DNA of 64,000 nucleotides from Chitinophagales bacterium. Its GTDB lineage: Bacteria; Bacteroidota; Bacteroidia; Chitinophagales; Chitinophagaceae. The translations under genes were made by a program, and so were the position numbers. The DNA is taken from assembly GCA_017303335.1 (NCBI GenBank), contig JAFLBK010000002.1:496001-560000 (forward strand), in the 5' to 3' direction. The notes beneath the pieces were generated by a model. That model worked only from the letters and a program-made list of their open reading frames with translations, was not told the origin of the DNA and did not search any database. This document shows, in pieces, positions 34,775-43,593 of the stretch (position 1 is its first letter; every line of letters begins with the position of its first letter).

Positions 34775-36904
34775 TCAGGCCTGAACTTCTTCGTGCTTGT
34801 TATGCGCTTCGGTGAGTTTGCGTTGTATTTCGTACGAAACCGGTGAATAGGAATCGAAGTACATGTTGAAGCGGGCCCGGCCCCCGGTGAGGCTGCGCAG
34901 GGAAGAAGAGTACTGGTACATCTGCGCCAGCGGCACTTTGGCCGTGATCTTCTGGAAATGTCCGTCGGCAACCATGCCTTCCACCAATCCCATCCGTGTT
35001 TGCAGATCGCCCATCACGGCGCCCACCATTTCATCGGCGCAGAGTACTTCCACGGTATAGATCGGTTCCAGCAATTGCGGATCGGCTTCCATGAACGCCT
35101 GGCGGAATGCCTGCAGACCGGCGATCTTGAAAGAGATATCGTTGCTGTCCACATCGTGCATCTTGCCATCATACACACTCACGCGTATATCACGGACGAA
35201 GGATCCGGTGAGCGGACCGTTCTGCATTTTTTCCATCACCCCTTTGAGGATGGAGGGCAGGAAGCGTGCGTCGATGGCGCCGCCTACGATGCAGTTGCAG
35301 AACACCAGCCGGCCGCCCCAATCGAGGTCGATCTCTTCCTTGCTGCGCAGGGTGAGTCCTTCGGGATTGGGCATACCCTCGTACCAGGGTTCGATGCGCA
35401 TGTATACTTCCGCGAATTGCCCGGCGCCGCCGCTTTGTTTTTTATGGCGGTAATTGCTCTCCGCCTTTTTACTGATGGTTTCGCGGTAGGGGATCTTCGG
35501 TTTCTCGAATTTTACATCCAGCTTGTGGATGTGTTCGATCTTCCACTGCTGCACTTTGAGGTGCAGTTCGCCCTGGCAATGCAGGAGTGTTTGTTTGGTT
35601 TCTTTTGATACTTCAAAACGAACGGTGGCGTCTTCTTCCTGCAACGTGTGCAATACCTGCGAGAGTTTCTCCTCATCGCCCTTGTTGGCCACGCTGATGG
35701 CGATGGTTACATTGGGATGCGGGAATTCGATGGGCACCAGTTCGATGTTGGCGCCCTTGTCGTGCAGGGTATTGTTCACATGGGTTGAGCGCAGCTTGAT
35801 GGTGGCGCCGATATCACCGGCAACCAGTTCCTGTACGGGTACCCGGTTATGGCCTTCCATGAGGAAGAGCTGGTTGAATTTTTCGGTTACTCCCGTATTC
35901 TCATTCACCAGTTCCACACCGGTTTTAAGAGTGCCGCTGTACACTTTGAAAAGGCTGAGTTCGCCGATATGCGGTTCGATGATCGTTTTGAAGACAAAGA
36001 TGCAGGTAGGTCCTTTCACATCGCAGGGCAGTTCGCCGCCGGCCTTTGTTTTCTGCGCCGGCATTTCAGTGGGGGCCGGGCAAACATAATCGATGAAACT
36101 CATGATGCGCCCCAGTCCCATGTTCTTTTCGGCCGAAGCGCAGAATACGGGGAAGATATCGTGTTTGATCATGGAGCTGTGCAAGCCGTCTTTCATCTCT
36201 TCCTCGGTGAGTTCGCCCTTGTCGAAATATTTTTCCATCAGCCCTTCATCGTTGGAGGCGATAGCCTCGATGAGTTCCTTGTGCAATGTATCGGCCCTTT
36301 CTTTCTCACTGTCGGGGATGGGGAGTTTCTGCGGTTTACCGCCTTCGGGTCCGTATTGGTACATCACCATGTTCAGTACGTCTACGATGGAGTTAAAGCC
36401 GGCTCCTGTCTGAACAGGATATTGCACGGCCACTACATTATTGCCAAAATGCGTTTTGGCTTCCTGCAGGGTTCGGTCGAAATCCGCTTCGTCTTTATCA
36501 AGCTGGTTAATGATGAAGATGGTAGGTGTTTTAAACGTGTCGGTGTATTCCCAGATCACGTCGGTGCCTACCTCCACACCGGCCGAAGCATTGAGAACCA
36601 TCACGCCGGTATCGGCCACACGCAGGGCGCTGATGAGTTCACCCACGAAGTCGTCGTAACCGGGTGTGTCGATGATGTTGATCTTATAATCTTTCCAGGG
36701 TGTATGCATGAGGGAGGAGAATACGGAACTCTGCCGTTCTGTCTCCAGTTCATGGTAGTCGCTTACGGTGTTGCGGGTAGCGATGCTGCCGCGGCGTTTA
36801 CTGATGCCTGCTTCGAAGAGCATGCATTCGGCGATGGTGGTTTTACCACAGCCTGCATGTCCGAGCAGGGCGATGTTTTTTACATGGTTGGAATCGTATG
36901 TTGC
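34775..36904 (-). CDS. Elongation factor G paralogue (EF-G2-like)
   Basis: From ATG 36904 the protein has 709 residues with all EF-G domains. G1 is GHAGCGKTT (residues 16-24). G3 reads DTPGYDDFVGE where canonical EF-G has DTPGHVDF, and G4 reads NQLDKDEADF where NKxD is usual. These substitutions are typical of the accessory EF-G-like family in Bacteroidota rather than the str-operon fusA. No ribosomal protein genes are near, which agrees. The role may be ribosome recycling or stress translation; this is not proven. An ATG at 36940 would add 12 residues and is less likely. Confidence 0.88.
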   Translation of the reverse strand, partial: ATYDSNHVKNIALLGHAGCGKTTIAECMLFEAGISKRRGSIATRNTVSDYHELETERQSSVFSSLMHTPWKDYKINIIDTPGYDDFVGELISALRVADTGVMVLNASAGVEVGTDVIWEYTDTFKTPTIFIINQLDKDEADFDRTLQEAKTHFGNNVVAVQYPVQTGAGFNSIVDVLNMVMYQYGPEGGKPQKLPIPDSEKERADTLHKELIEAIASNDEGLMEKYFDKGELTEEEMKDGLHSSMIKHDIFPVFCASAEKNMGLGRIMSFIDYVCPAPTEMPAQKTKAGGELPCDVKGPTCIFVFKTIIEPHIGELSLFKVYSGTLKTGVELVNENTGVTEKFNQLFLMEGHNRVPVQELVAGDIGATIKLRSTHVNNTLHDKGANIELVPIEFPHPNVTIAISVANKGDEEKLSQVLHTLQEEDATVRFEVSKETKQTLLHCQGELHLKVQQWKIEHIHKLDVKFEKPKIPYRETISKKAESNYRHKKQSGGAGQFAEVYMRIEPWYEGMPNPEGLTLRSKEEIDLDWGGRLVFCNCIVGGAIDARFLPSILKGVMEKMQNGPLTGSFVRDIRVSVYDGKMHDVDSNDISFKIAGLQAFRQAFMEADPQLLEPIYTVEVLCADEMVGAVMGDLQTRMGLVEGMVADGHFQKITAKVPLAQMYQYSSSLRSLTGGRARFNMYFDSYSPVSYEIQRKLTEAHNKHEEVQA

Positions 36905-36944
36905 CATAACACATGATTTTATTGGTTGGTAATGGCCCATTAAC

Positions 36945-36977
36945 CAACCAGTCCCGGTAAGGCCGGGACTGGTTATT
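36945..36977. other. Strong inverted repeat between EF-G paralogue and the coiled-coil gene
   Basis: AACCAGTCCCGG and CCGGGACTGGTT are exact inverses around TAAGG. T-tracts are poor on both sides, so it may be a weak terminator of the minus-strand gene at 36986 or an RNA-processing site. Confidence 0.55.
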
Positions 36978-36985
36978 AACAGGTC

Positions 36986-37342
36986 TTATTTCTGAACGAA
37001 GGCATGGAACTCCTCTTCGAGTTTATTGATGTCGTTTTCGAGGGTCTCCAGTTTTTCGTGTACGTAATGATGCGGAATGCGGTGCCCGAAGGTCGGGTGG
37101 CGTTCGGCTTCCTTGAGGTGACTCCGGATCTCGTGTTTGAGATCGTGGATGTTGATGAGCTGGATATGGAACTGGTTGTGGAAGTGTTCGATATTCAGCA
37201 GTACATCGTGATCGGTTTTCCCGGGTGCGAAATAGTACAATTCGCTTTTCAGCTTGTTGATCTTTTCACGGTAAGCGACGAGTTCGTCGATCCATTTGTG
37301 GCATTCCTCAACAAGCGTGCGTTGCTGTGCTTCTGTATACAT
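36986..37342 (-). CDS. Hypothetical coiled-coil protein, 118 residues
   Basis: The product starts MYTEAQQRTLVEECHKWIDELVAYREKINKLKSELYYFAPGK. It is helical and charged almost throughout, with heptad-like Leu/Ile spacing at the N-terminus (residues 8-35) and C-terminus (residues 90-115, LETLENDINKLEEEF). It is rich in His in the middle. No signal peptide is present. I do not recognise the family. It may share a transcript with the EF-G paralogue downstream. Confidence 0.7.
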   Translation of the reverse strand: MYTEAQQRTLVEECHKWIDELVAYREKINKLKSELYYFAPGKTDHDVLLNIEHFHNQFHIQLINIHDLKHEIRSHLKEAERHPTFGHRIPHHYVHEKLETLENDINKLEEEFHAFVQK

Positions 37343-37523
37343 CTTGCTAGAATTTATAGTGTTAACGAATAAGTGACCATACGAAGAAAGTTTGCTGGTC
37401 TTTCCGGGATAAAGTTTGTGTACCCGACCAAGATAAAACCTGATAAAGGTCATACCTCGCAATAAACCTGATCATCTTCAGCAGGTACAGTAGTAAGAAG
37501 TGTGTTGGGCGCAGCGAATACAG

Positions 37524-37549
37524 AGAGGCGTTTACGTATAAACGTCTCT
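37524..37549. other. 26-bp near-perfect palindrome in the 37343-37608 gap
   Basis: AGAGGCGTTTA and TAAACGTCTCT flank CGTA with one wobble pair. There is no T-tract. It lies about 180 bases upstream of the coiled-coil gene and could be an operator. Confidence 0.5.
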
Positions 37550-37565
37550 TAAAGTAACACAATAA

Positions 37566-37595
37566 AATTCAAAAATGAAAGTGCTTTTTCAGCAC
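37566..37595 (-). terminator. Terminator after the GH18 gene
   Basis: On the minus strand GTGCT, GAAAA and AGCAC form a short hairpin followed by TTTCATTTTT. Confidence 0.7.
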
Positions 37596-37608
37596 ATAAC
37601 CGTCTTTG

Positions 37609-38658
37609 TTAATAAGTCCGGCCGATGGTATCGCAAACCGCTTTGAGGAGCGAGGTATTGTCGTGGCTGTCCTGGCTTTTTTCCCAAAGCATGATGCCGT
37701 TGGCCGCCTGTCTGGCAAGCATCGCCTTTCTTTTTACTGTAAATGTGCCGTTGTAGTAAATGGTATAATTGGTGAATCCCCCGTTGGTGACCACGGCGGA
37801 ATCGGAGAGGGGGTTGCCGCCCCGGGAAAGAATGTCGCTGTAACTCAATACGGTATTTGTTTGGGTTATGCCGCTGGGGCGGCCGTAACCCGCAATCCCC
37901 AGAACGGCCTTTGTGCCGGGCATGCCCCGGGTGCCGATCCAGTAATTGAGGCTGGTGGTGGCCAGGGCGTAATCGCAGTGGTGCTTATACGGTACGGTGG
38001 TGCTGAAATCGTCGTAACTCATGATGTTGAACCAGTCTACATAATTTCCCAGCCAGAGTTCGCTGCTGATGGCATCCCGTACAGCGCCCGCGTATTTGCC
38101 GGCCGTGATCGCGGCGGTGAGGTAATATTTCCTGCCCAGGTGACAACTGTCGCTCAGCTGTTTCATGAGCAGGGTATACGTTTGATCGGTTCCGTCATCG
38201 GTACGGGGAAATTCCCAGTCCACATCCACGCCATCCAGCGCATAAGTGCGTACCAGGTTCATGGCCTGGTTGGTAAAAAATGTTCGGGCAGCAGGCGAGG
38301 AAGCCATGGATTTAAAATCAGCCGCGGCGCCGGAAATGCTGATGAATACACGGCAACCGTTCGCTTTGGCTTTATTTCGAACGTCGGTCAGGTGTGTGGG
38401 GTTCGCGATGGACAGGCTGCCAGTACTGCTAACCGTCGCGAAAGCGTAGTTGATCACATTGCACATCCTGAATTTCACATCGGGTACGGTAGCGAGGTTC
38501 CGGTAGGAAGGGAAATATCCCACCACATAAAATCCGAAGGGTGCCGGCGGTGCGATCACATCGTTATTGCCGCCCGGGGCAGGAACATCTTCTTTTTTAC
38601 AGGAATACAAAACGGCGGTCAGCGAAACAGCAAGTACAATCTCTTTCAGTCGGTTCAT
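37609..38658 (-). CDS. GH18 chitinase-like lipoprotein
   Basis: The 349-residue protein has a lipoprotein signal (Cys at residue 20, VLYSCKKED). Residues about 42-345 are a GH18 barrel: FYVVGYFPSYRN, INYAFATV, and the catalytic DGVDVDWEFP with the acid Glu in place. MSYDDF and GIMLWEKSQD complete the site. It should hydrolyse beta-1,4-GlcNAc polymers (chitin or a relative such as endo-GlcNAcase substrates) at the cell surface. No SusC/D pair is adjacent. Confidence 0.9.
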   Translation of the reverse strand: MNRLKEIVLAVSLTAVLYSCKKEDVPAPGGNNDVIAPPAPFGFYVVGYFPSYRNLATVPDVKFRMCNVINYAFATVSSTGSLSIANPTHLTDVRNKAKANGCRVFISISGAAADFKSMASSPAARTFFTNQAMNLVRTYALDGVDVDWEFPRTDDGTDQTYTLLMKQLSDSCHLGRKYYLTAAITAGKYAGAVRDAISSELWLGNYVDWFNIMSYDDFSTTVPYKHHCDYALATTSLNYWIGTRGMPGTKAVLGIAGYGRPSGITQTNTVLSYSDILSRGGNPLSDSAVVTNGGFTNYTIYYNGTFTVKRKAMLARQAANGIMLWEKSQDSHDNTSLLKAVCDTIGRTY

Positions 38659-38690
38659 AAGGTGGTTTTGGTAATTATCATGCGTAAAAC

Positions 38691-39344
38691 TTAGTTATAC
38701 GATCTGTTACGATCTGTCCAGTAAGCCAGGATCACGAAGAGCCACTGCAGGTTGCCGGCCCAGGCTACGGCATCCATGGATGGTGGGGGCGGACCGGTTA
38801 TGTTGGCGATGTGTATCATAACCAGCAGGGCCACCAGGATCCAAAGGCTGAGTATACCCTGTTTGTTTTTGGCTTTCGTATTTTTCAGGTAGAGATAAAA
38901 ACCCACGAGGAAAATGCTTCCTTCCACGATCAGGGTTCCCCAGAATGAATTCCAGAGCTGGAAGCCGTAAAGCGGGGCGCCCGCGCCGGGATGAAGCGGA
39001 AGGTCGGGCAGGTGAACCACCAGGTCGAGCAACCAATGGCTGATCACGCATATGCCCAGCACGATGGCGTGCCGGATGTTCTTTTTGAATATCCAGTAAA
39101 CAAGTGCGAACAGGATTCCCCAGCCGGCAACAGCGAGTAAGCTGTGCGATACGGGATAATCCGTAAAAGCTATAGGCTGCGAGTGGCCGGTACCGGGCTT
39201 TATTTCGGCATGCTCGATGCCGAGCAGGAGTAAAACGGGCCAGAGCAGGTCGAGAAATTGGGCTGCCAGGAATAGGGTGCCTAAGGAAACTGCAGGCGCC
39301 GCTTTCTTGGCGCCGAATCCGATACCGAAATGACCGATGAACAT
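38691..39344 (-). CDS. Membrane-bound metal-dependent hydrolase-like protein (YdjM-like)
   Basis: The 217-residue protein has about six membrane spans and conserved His/Asp at membrane edges: MFIGHFGIGFGAKK, QFLDLLWP, SHSLLAVAGW, ISHWLLDLVVHLPDLPL. This pattern matches the YdjM/DUF457-type family named for putative metal-dependent hydrolase activity; no reaction is proven. The gene is divergent from rnpB. Confidence 0.75.
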   Translation of the reverse strand: MFIGHFGIGFGAKKAAPAVSLGTLFLAAQFLDLLWPVLLLLGIEHAEIKPGTGHSQPIAFTDYPVSHSLLAVAGWGILFALVYWIFKKNIRHAIVLGICVISHWLLDLVVHLPDLPLHPGAGAPLYGFQLWNSFWGTLIVEGSIFLVGFYLYLKNTKAKNKQGILSLWILVALLVMIHIANITGPPPPSMDAVAWAGNLQWLFVILAYWTDRNRSYN

Positions 39345-39465
39345 GTGCAGTAGATTGGGTTAAAGAATGGATGAAGTGAAAATAAAACTTATCCGCGAAA
39401 AGCCAAACGAATTAAAAACATTGCCCATGCAGTCTGCCCCGGATCTCCCGGCTGTTTATTAATTG

Positions 39466-39473
39466 TATCTTTG
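39466..39473 (+). promoter_or_regulatory. -7 box of the rnpB promoter
   Basis: TATCTTTG matches TAnnTTTG and would start transcription at about 39480, the predicted 5' end of RNase P RNA. Confidence 0.75.
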
Positions 39474-39479
39474 CCCTTC

Positions 39480-39857
39480 ATCAGCCGGGTTATCGCTTTC
39501 CGCTTGCGGGAGGAGGAAAGTCCGGACAGCACAGGGCAGCACACCGGTTAACAGCCGGTCCTTGCAGCAATGCGGGGGAGAAAGTGCCACAGAAAATAAC
39601 CGCCCCGCTTCGGTGGGGTAAGGGTGAAAACGTGAGGTAAGAGCTCACGGGTTCGTGCAGCAATGCATAAACCGGGTAAACCTTGTGTGCTGTAATGCCA
39701 CGTATACCGGCGCCTGAGGGCGGCTCGTCCGATGCCGGAGGGTAGGCAGCAACCGCCCCCGCAGCTTGCGGGGGCAAGATCCCCGCAGTAATGCGGGGGC
39801 CAGATAAATGATAACCACCTGCCTTCGGCAGGAACAGAATCCGGCTTACAGGCTGAT
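39480..39857 (+). ncRNA. rnpB: RNase P RNA (bacterial type A)
   Basis: The RNA is about 377 nt. Universal core segments are visible: GAGGAAAGTCCGGAC near the 5' end, CACAGGGCAG, GGTAAGAGCTCAC, GGGTAGGCAGC and the 3' AGATAAATGATAACC ... ACAGAATCCGGCTTACAG. TCAGCC at 39481 pairs with GGCTGA at 39851 to close helix P1. A UUCG-capped hairpin (CTGCCTTCGGCAG) occupies the P19-like position. Where one hairpin is usual, two tandem GC hairpins occur, at 39755-39775 and 39781-39798, with near-identical stems. Confidence 0.95.
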
Positions 39858-39893
39858 GTTCTTTTATAACGTTAAACGTTGAATCGTCAGCGT

Positions 39894-40934
39894 TTAACGT
39901 TTAACTTCTTTTCCAGCGTCCACATCTTTTATGAATTCGATCAGCCCCGGGAAATAGTGGGCCTGGTCGTCGTACATACTCATGTGGCTGCCGTTGGGGC
40001 AAAGCAGGTAGCGCCCGTGCTGTACCTGTGTGCTCATCCACTTCATATGTTCCGGATCCATGGTGTCGTGCGTGCCGCCGATGGTGAGTGTGGGCACCTT
40101 GATCTTCGGTAATTCTTTGCTTACATCCCAGTTCACCAGGTTGCCGCCGATGCCGAATTCGCTGGGGCCCTGCATGGTGACGTAGAGTGAATGATTCATC
40201 TTGTTGAAAGAGCGTACCATGGGTTCGGGCCATTGCTCGAGCGGGAGGCGGCAGATATGCTTCGCGTAAAAATGCGGGGTGAGCAATTCCATGTACTTCG
40301 GGTTGTCGAAATCTTTTTTCGCTTCGATCTGCCGGATGGTATCCAGTATTTTCGGATCGAACTGCGGGGCCAGCACATCCTGGGCGTATTTGCCGTAGAG
40401 CGGGCAGCTGCTCATCATATTGCTGATGATAAGTCCTTTCAGGTTATCCTGGTATTTGAGCGCATACTGCATCGCAAGTATACCGCCCCAGGAATGACCG
40501 AGCAGGTAAAAATTATCCTTGTTCAGGCCCAGGGCCTTGCGCACCTGCTCCACTTCTTCCACGAAACGGGGGAGGTCCCACATGGAGGTATCCTTGGGGT
40601 TGTCCGACAAGCCGCAACCCAGCTGATCGTAGTAAATGAATTCAATATCCTGCGGTAACAGGAAGCTCTCAAAGCATTCGAAATATTCATGCGTGGCGCC
40701 AGGGCCGCCGTTGAGCAGCAATATCCTGATCTTCGGATTATTGCCCATGCGCTTGGTCCATACATTGAAAGGGCCTTTGGGTGTTTCTATCTTAATGACC
40801 TTGATCCCCCCTGTTTGTACTTCTTTAAAAAGGGAACTGTCGATGGCGGTAGCACCGGCTGCAACCGGTGTATCACTGTTGTTGCTGCAGCTGAACAAAC
40901 CGATCAGTAAGAAACCTAAGAGCATGCGTTTCAT
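39894..40934 (-). CDS. Proline iminopeptidase-like alpha/beta hydrolase lipoprotein (S33)
   Basis: The 346-residue protein has a lipoprotein signal (MKRMLLGFLLIGLFSC, Cys at residue 16). The hydrolase shows the oxyanion motif NGGPGATHEYF (canonical HGGPG), YYDQLGCGLSD, the nucleophile elbow GHSWGGILAM, an Asp in GGTHDTMDP, and a His in PNGSHMSMYD. Proline iminopeptidases remove N-terminal Pro from peptides; tricorn-interacting factor-like aminopeptidases are an alternative. Its 3' end is 37 bp from rnpB, converging. Confidence 0.9.
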   Translation of the reverse strand: MKRMLLGFLLIGLFSCSNNSDTPVAAGATAIDSSLFKEVQTGGIKVIKIETPKGPFNVWTKRMGNNPKIRILLLNGGPGATHEYFECFESFLLPQDIEFIYYDQLGCGLSDNPKDTSMWDLPRFVEEVEQVRKALGLNKDNFYLLGHSWGGILAMQYALKYQDNLKGLIISNMMSSCPLYGKYAQDVLAPQFDPKILDTIRQIEAKKDFDNPKYMELLTPHFYAKHICRLPLEQWPEPMVRSFNKMNHSLYVTMQGPSEFGIGGNLVNWDVSKELPKIKVPTLTIGGTHDTMDPEHMKWMSTQVQHGRYLLCPNGSHMSMYDDQAHYFPGLIEFIKDVDAGKEVKR

Positions 40935-40965
40935 ATAGCTTTGTTTTGGTAAAGAAAAAGAAGTA

Positions 40966-41568
40966 TTAAGGTAGAATAAATTCTCCGAAGATGCGGCTTT
41001 TGATCTCCGGCCATTCGTCGCTGATGAAGCTGAAATACATGGTATGCCGGAGGGTTCCGTCTTCGTTGATGATGTGATTGCGGAAGGTGCCTTCTTCGAT
41101 GGCGCCGATCTTGCGCATGGCTTTCTGCGATTTCAGGTTGAGATGACTCGTCTTCAGTTCGATGCGGTTAAGTCCCATCGTTTCAAATCCATACCGGAGC
41201 AGCAGGAATTTGCAATGTTTGTTGAATCCTGTTCCCTGCAGCGAAGGGTTGATCCAGGTCCAGCCGATCTCGAGCCGTTTATTGTCGAAGTCGATGTTGG
41301 CATAACGGGTGCTGCCTACGTAGCGGTTCTCCTTTTTATGAAAATAGGCAAAGGGATACGAGCGGTGTTCCCGTTTCTCTTTCATCGCTGTGTCGAAATA
41401 GCGGCGGAAGCTTTCGGGGGAAGATACTTTGGCGGCCGTATACAGCCAGAGCGATGGTTCGAGGGCTGTTGGTAACAGCAGTTCGTAATGTCTTTCTTCG
41501 AGGGGCTCGATGCGTACAAGTTCGTCTTCCAGGACGAGTTGCTGGTCGAAAAAATTGGAGTAGTCCAT
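40966..41568 (-). CDS. RimJ/RimL-type GNAT acetyltransferase
   Basis: The 200-residue protein has LEDELVRIEPLEERHYELL at the start and the GNAT core RLEIGWTWINPSLQGTGFNKHCKFLLLRYGFETMGLNRIELKTSHLNLKSQKAMRKIGAIEEGTFR. This is the Acetyltransf_3 pattern of enzymes that acetylate protein N-termini or small amines. The substrate is unknown. Confidence 0.9.
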   Translation of the reverse strand: MDYSNFFDQQLVLEDELVRIEPLEERHYELLLPTALEPSLWLYTAAKVSSPESFRRYFDTAMKEKREHRSYPFAYFHKKENRYVGSTRYANIDFDNKRLEIGWTWINPSLQGTGFNKHCKFLLLRYGFETMGLNRIELKTSHLNLKSQKAMRKIGAIEEGTFRNHIINEDGTLRHTMYFSFISDEWPEIKSRIFGEFILP

Positions 41569-41570
41569 CT

Positions 41571-41666
41571 GTTTATTGGTTTAGTAGTTTATTCGTTTAC
41601 TGGTTTATTGGTCTTTTGGGTATTGGCTTTACGGGTAACAAATTAACCAGTAAACAAATAAACCAA
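41571..41666. repeat. Low-complexity TTTATTGG/CCAATAAA palindromic repeat
   Basis: Variants of GTTTATTGGTTTA and GTTTACTGG fill the left half, and inverse AACCAGTAAAC and AAACCAAT the right half. The same vocabulary occurs at 53813-53900. Confidence 0.7.
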
Positions 41667-42122
41667 TCAACGCTCCTTCAGCAATTTAGCCACAATTTTA
41701 TCGATCGGCAGCGTGACGGATTCTTCTGAAAAAAGATCCCAGTCGACAAAGCGGAATGTTTCGGTTTCTCCCGAAGAGCGGTACACGGCCAGTTGGTTTT
41801 CGTCGAAATCGAAGGGAGCGGAGCGCAGCGGGGCGGTGATGGGTTCCAGCGGGTGCGCATAATAATATATGGAAATGATCTGGTGAGCCGGGTTGAATGC
41901 GCTTGGCTGGTAGAAGTCGGTGGTATAGATATGGTCGCCTACCCGAACGTTCAGGTTCATCTCTTCCCTGAACTCACGGGCCAGGCAATCGCGGGTGCCT
42001 TCGCCGGATTCCAGTCCGCCTCCCGGAAACTTGGTGATATAAGCTCCGCGGATGAATTCATCACTTACCAGTACCTGGTTCGCTTCATTGATCAGTATAC
42101 CATATACCCGAATGTTGAACAT
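41667..42122 (-). CDS. Nudix hydrolase
   Basis: The 151-residue protein carries the Nudix box GGLESGEGTRDCLAREFREEMNL (G at residue about 37; REFREE present; final Gly replaced by Asn). The family cleaves nucleoside diphosphate-linked compounds; the substrate cannot be told. The start is 2 bases from the stop of corA upstream, so it is the last gene of the 5-gene minus-strand run from the nucleoside phosphorylase. Confidence 0.9.
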   Translation of the reverse strand: MFNIRVYGILINEANQVLVSDEFIRGAYITKFPGGGLESGEGTRDCLAREFREEMNLNVRVGDHIYTTDFYQPSAFNPAHQIISIYYYAHPLEPITAPLRSAPFDFDENQLAVYRSSGETETFRFVDWDLFSEESVTLPIDKIVAKLLKER

Positions 42123-42124
42123 GC

Positions 42125-43063
42125 TTATTTCCGGATTCGTTTCGCGTAATTCCAGACCGTGAAAGCGAGGATGATGAAGGATAAGGTAACCGGCAGCCAG
42201 AAGGCTAGGTGACTGTCCTTGTAGGGTATCGGTACGTTCATGCCATAGATGCTGGCGATGAGTACCGGTACGCTCAGGAAGATGGTGAGCGTGGTAAGGC
42301 GCTTCAGCACTTCGTTCTGGTTGTTGCTGATGATGCTGGCGAAGGCATCGAGCGTGCTGTTCAGGATATTCGTATAGGTATTGGCCATCTCAAGGGCCTG
42401 GGAGGTTTCCACGATCAGGTCTTCGAGGAAATCCTTTTCTTCCTCGGTGAGGCGGAGTATGTTGGTGCGGCTGATCTTCATCATCAGCAGTTCGTTGCTG
42501 CGCAGGGCGGTAACGAAGTACACGAAACTTTTCTGGATGCGCATCAGCTGCAGCAGTTCTTCGTTGCGGTTGCTGTCGTACAGCTTTTGCTCGAGGCTGT
42601 TGCGGCGCTGGTTGATCTCTTTGAGGTATTCCTGGAAATTGGTGGTGATCTTCTCAAAGATCTTCAGCACCATCATGTTCATCTTATCCGGGTTGCGGTG
42701 CTGGAAGGTGTTCAGGAATTTTTTGATGGCTTCGTTCTCGAAGGAGTTTACCGTAACAATGCGGTTATTGGTAAGGATGATACAGATGGGTATGGTGATG
42801 TAAAAGGCGTCGCTCAGGTTGAAGGAATTGTTTTCCGTGGGCGTTTTGATCACGATGAGTTTTACGTTGTCGTCGATCTCGTAGCGGCTGCGTTCGTCGA
42901 TATCCAGCGAGTCTTTCAGGAAGTCGACCGGTATGTTCATCGTGTCGCTGAGTTCGGTGAACTCTTCCTGTTTCAGGGGCGGCAGTACGTTCACCCATAC
43001 GGCGCTTTCGGCCCTGTCTACGGCGATCGTTTGCTTATCGGTGTTTTTGAAATACTGGATCAT
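42125..43063 (-). CDS. corA: CorA-family divalent cation transporter
   Basis: From ATG 43063 the protein has 312 residues. The long cytoplasmic alpha/beta and helical part precedes two C-terminal membrane spans. The signature YGMNVP closes the first span (VPVLIASIYGMNVP), and the second is FWLPVTLSFIILAFTVW. CorA pentamers move Mg2+ (or Co2+/Ni2+). The start overlaps the dinB-like gene's stop by 4 bases (ATGA), which rules out the longer frame to 43246. Confidence 0.93.
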   Translation of the reverse strand: MIQYFKNTDKQTIAVDRAESAVWVNVLPPLKQEEFTELSDTMNIPVDFLKDSLDIDERSRYEIDDNVKLIVIKTPTENNSFNLSDAFYITIPICIILTNNRIVTVNSFENEAIKKFLNTFQHRNPDKMNMMVLKIFEKITTNFQEYLKEINQRRNSLEQKLYDSNRNEELLQLMRIQKSFVYFVTALRSNELLMMKISRTNILRLTEEEKDFLEDLIVETSQALEMANTYTNILNSTLDAFASIISNNQNEVLKRLTTLTIFLSVPVLIASIYGMNVPIPYKDSHLAFWLPVTLSFIILAFTVWNYAKRIRK

Positions 43064-43593
43064 TGCGGCCGGGTAAGGGTTTGGATGGTTTGTAAATGAT
43101 GTTCGGTATGAAAGATCGTGAAGTGGCAAAGTTCCCGCAACGTGATCCTGCCCAGTAAGGGGTGGCGGGCGAGGTACTGGTCGAGTTCGGCATCGCTGCG
43201 TTTCGCCAGCAGGTTGCGCAGGTATTTCGCGGTCGACCGGTTCCATTCACCGAGCAGCTTCTCCTTGCCGTATTGTACCGGTATGGGTTTGGGCACGAAA
43301 CGGGCGCTGGCCCTCCCGCCTTCGCTGAGTTTCTTATAATACTTCGCCTTTAATTCGTCGTAGGTACGGGATGCCCGGTTGGGCGTACCGCCGATCCAGC
43401 GAACCACGAACCGGGGAAGGGAATAGGCGAGGGTGGTCATGTTGGTGGAGATGACCATGTGTTTGATGTTCTCGGCTACCGACCATTTGTCGCCGGGTTT
43501 ACTGAACATAGCTGTTTCGTCGATACCCCGGCAGGTATCGGTAAAATGCTGAAAGATCTTTTCAGAAGCGGTGATGATCTCTTGCTTGGTCAT
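43060..43593 (-). CDS. DinB-family putative metalloenzyme
   Basis: The 177-residue four-helix protein has the DinB/YfiT pattern with His ligands in NIKHMV (about residue 45) and LCHFTIFHTEHH (about residues 155-165). Members are divalent-metal proteins, some acting as thiol (bacillithiol or mycothiol) transferases; no substrate is evident here. It overlaps dapF upstream and corA downstream by 4 bases each. Confidence 0.88.
   Translation of the reverse strand: MTKQEIITASEKIFQHFTDTCRGIDETAMFSKPGDKWSVAENIKHMVISTNMTTLAYSLPRFVVRWIGGTPNRASRTYDELKAKYYKKLSEGGRASARFVPKPIPVQYGKEKLLGEWNRSTAKYLRNLLAKRSDAELDQYLARHPLLGRITLRELCHFTIFHTEHHLQTIQTLTRPQ

Noticed and set aside
36945..36977. Insertion-sequence terminal repeat
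   Set aside because: No transposase or second end is nearby; a local hairpin is the simpler reading.
39490..39777. Minus-strand frame of 95 codons
   Set aside because: It is antisense to rnpB, whose conserved RNA core is unambiguous.
39821..39836. CTGCCTTCGGCAG hairpin as an inserted palindrome in rnpB
   Set aside because: A UUCG-capped hairpin at this place is normal for type A RNase P RNA.
43064..43246. 61-residue N-terminal extension of CorA
   Set aside because: It overlaps the dinB-like gene in another frame and has no family similarity; the ATGA overlap at 43060-43063 is the natural junction.
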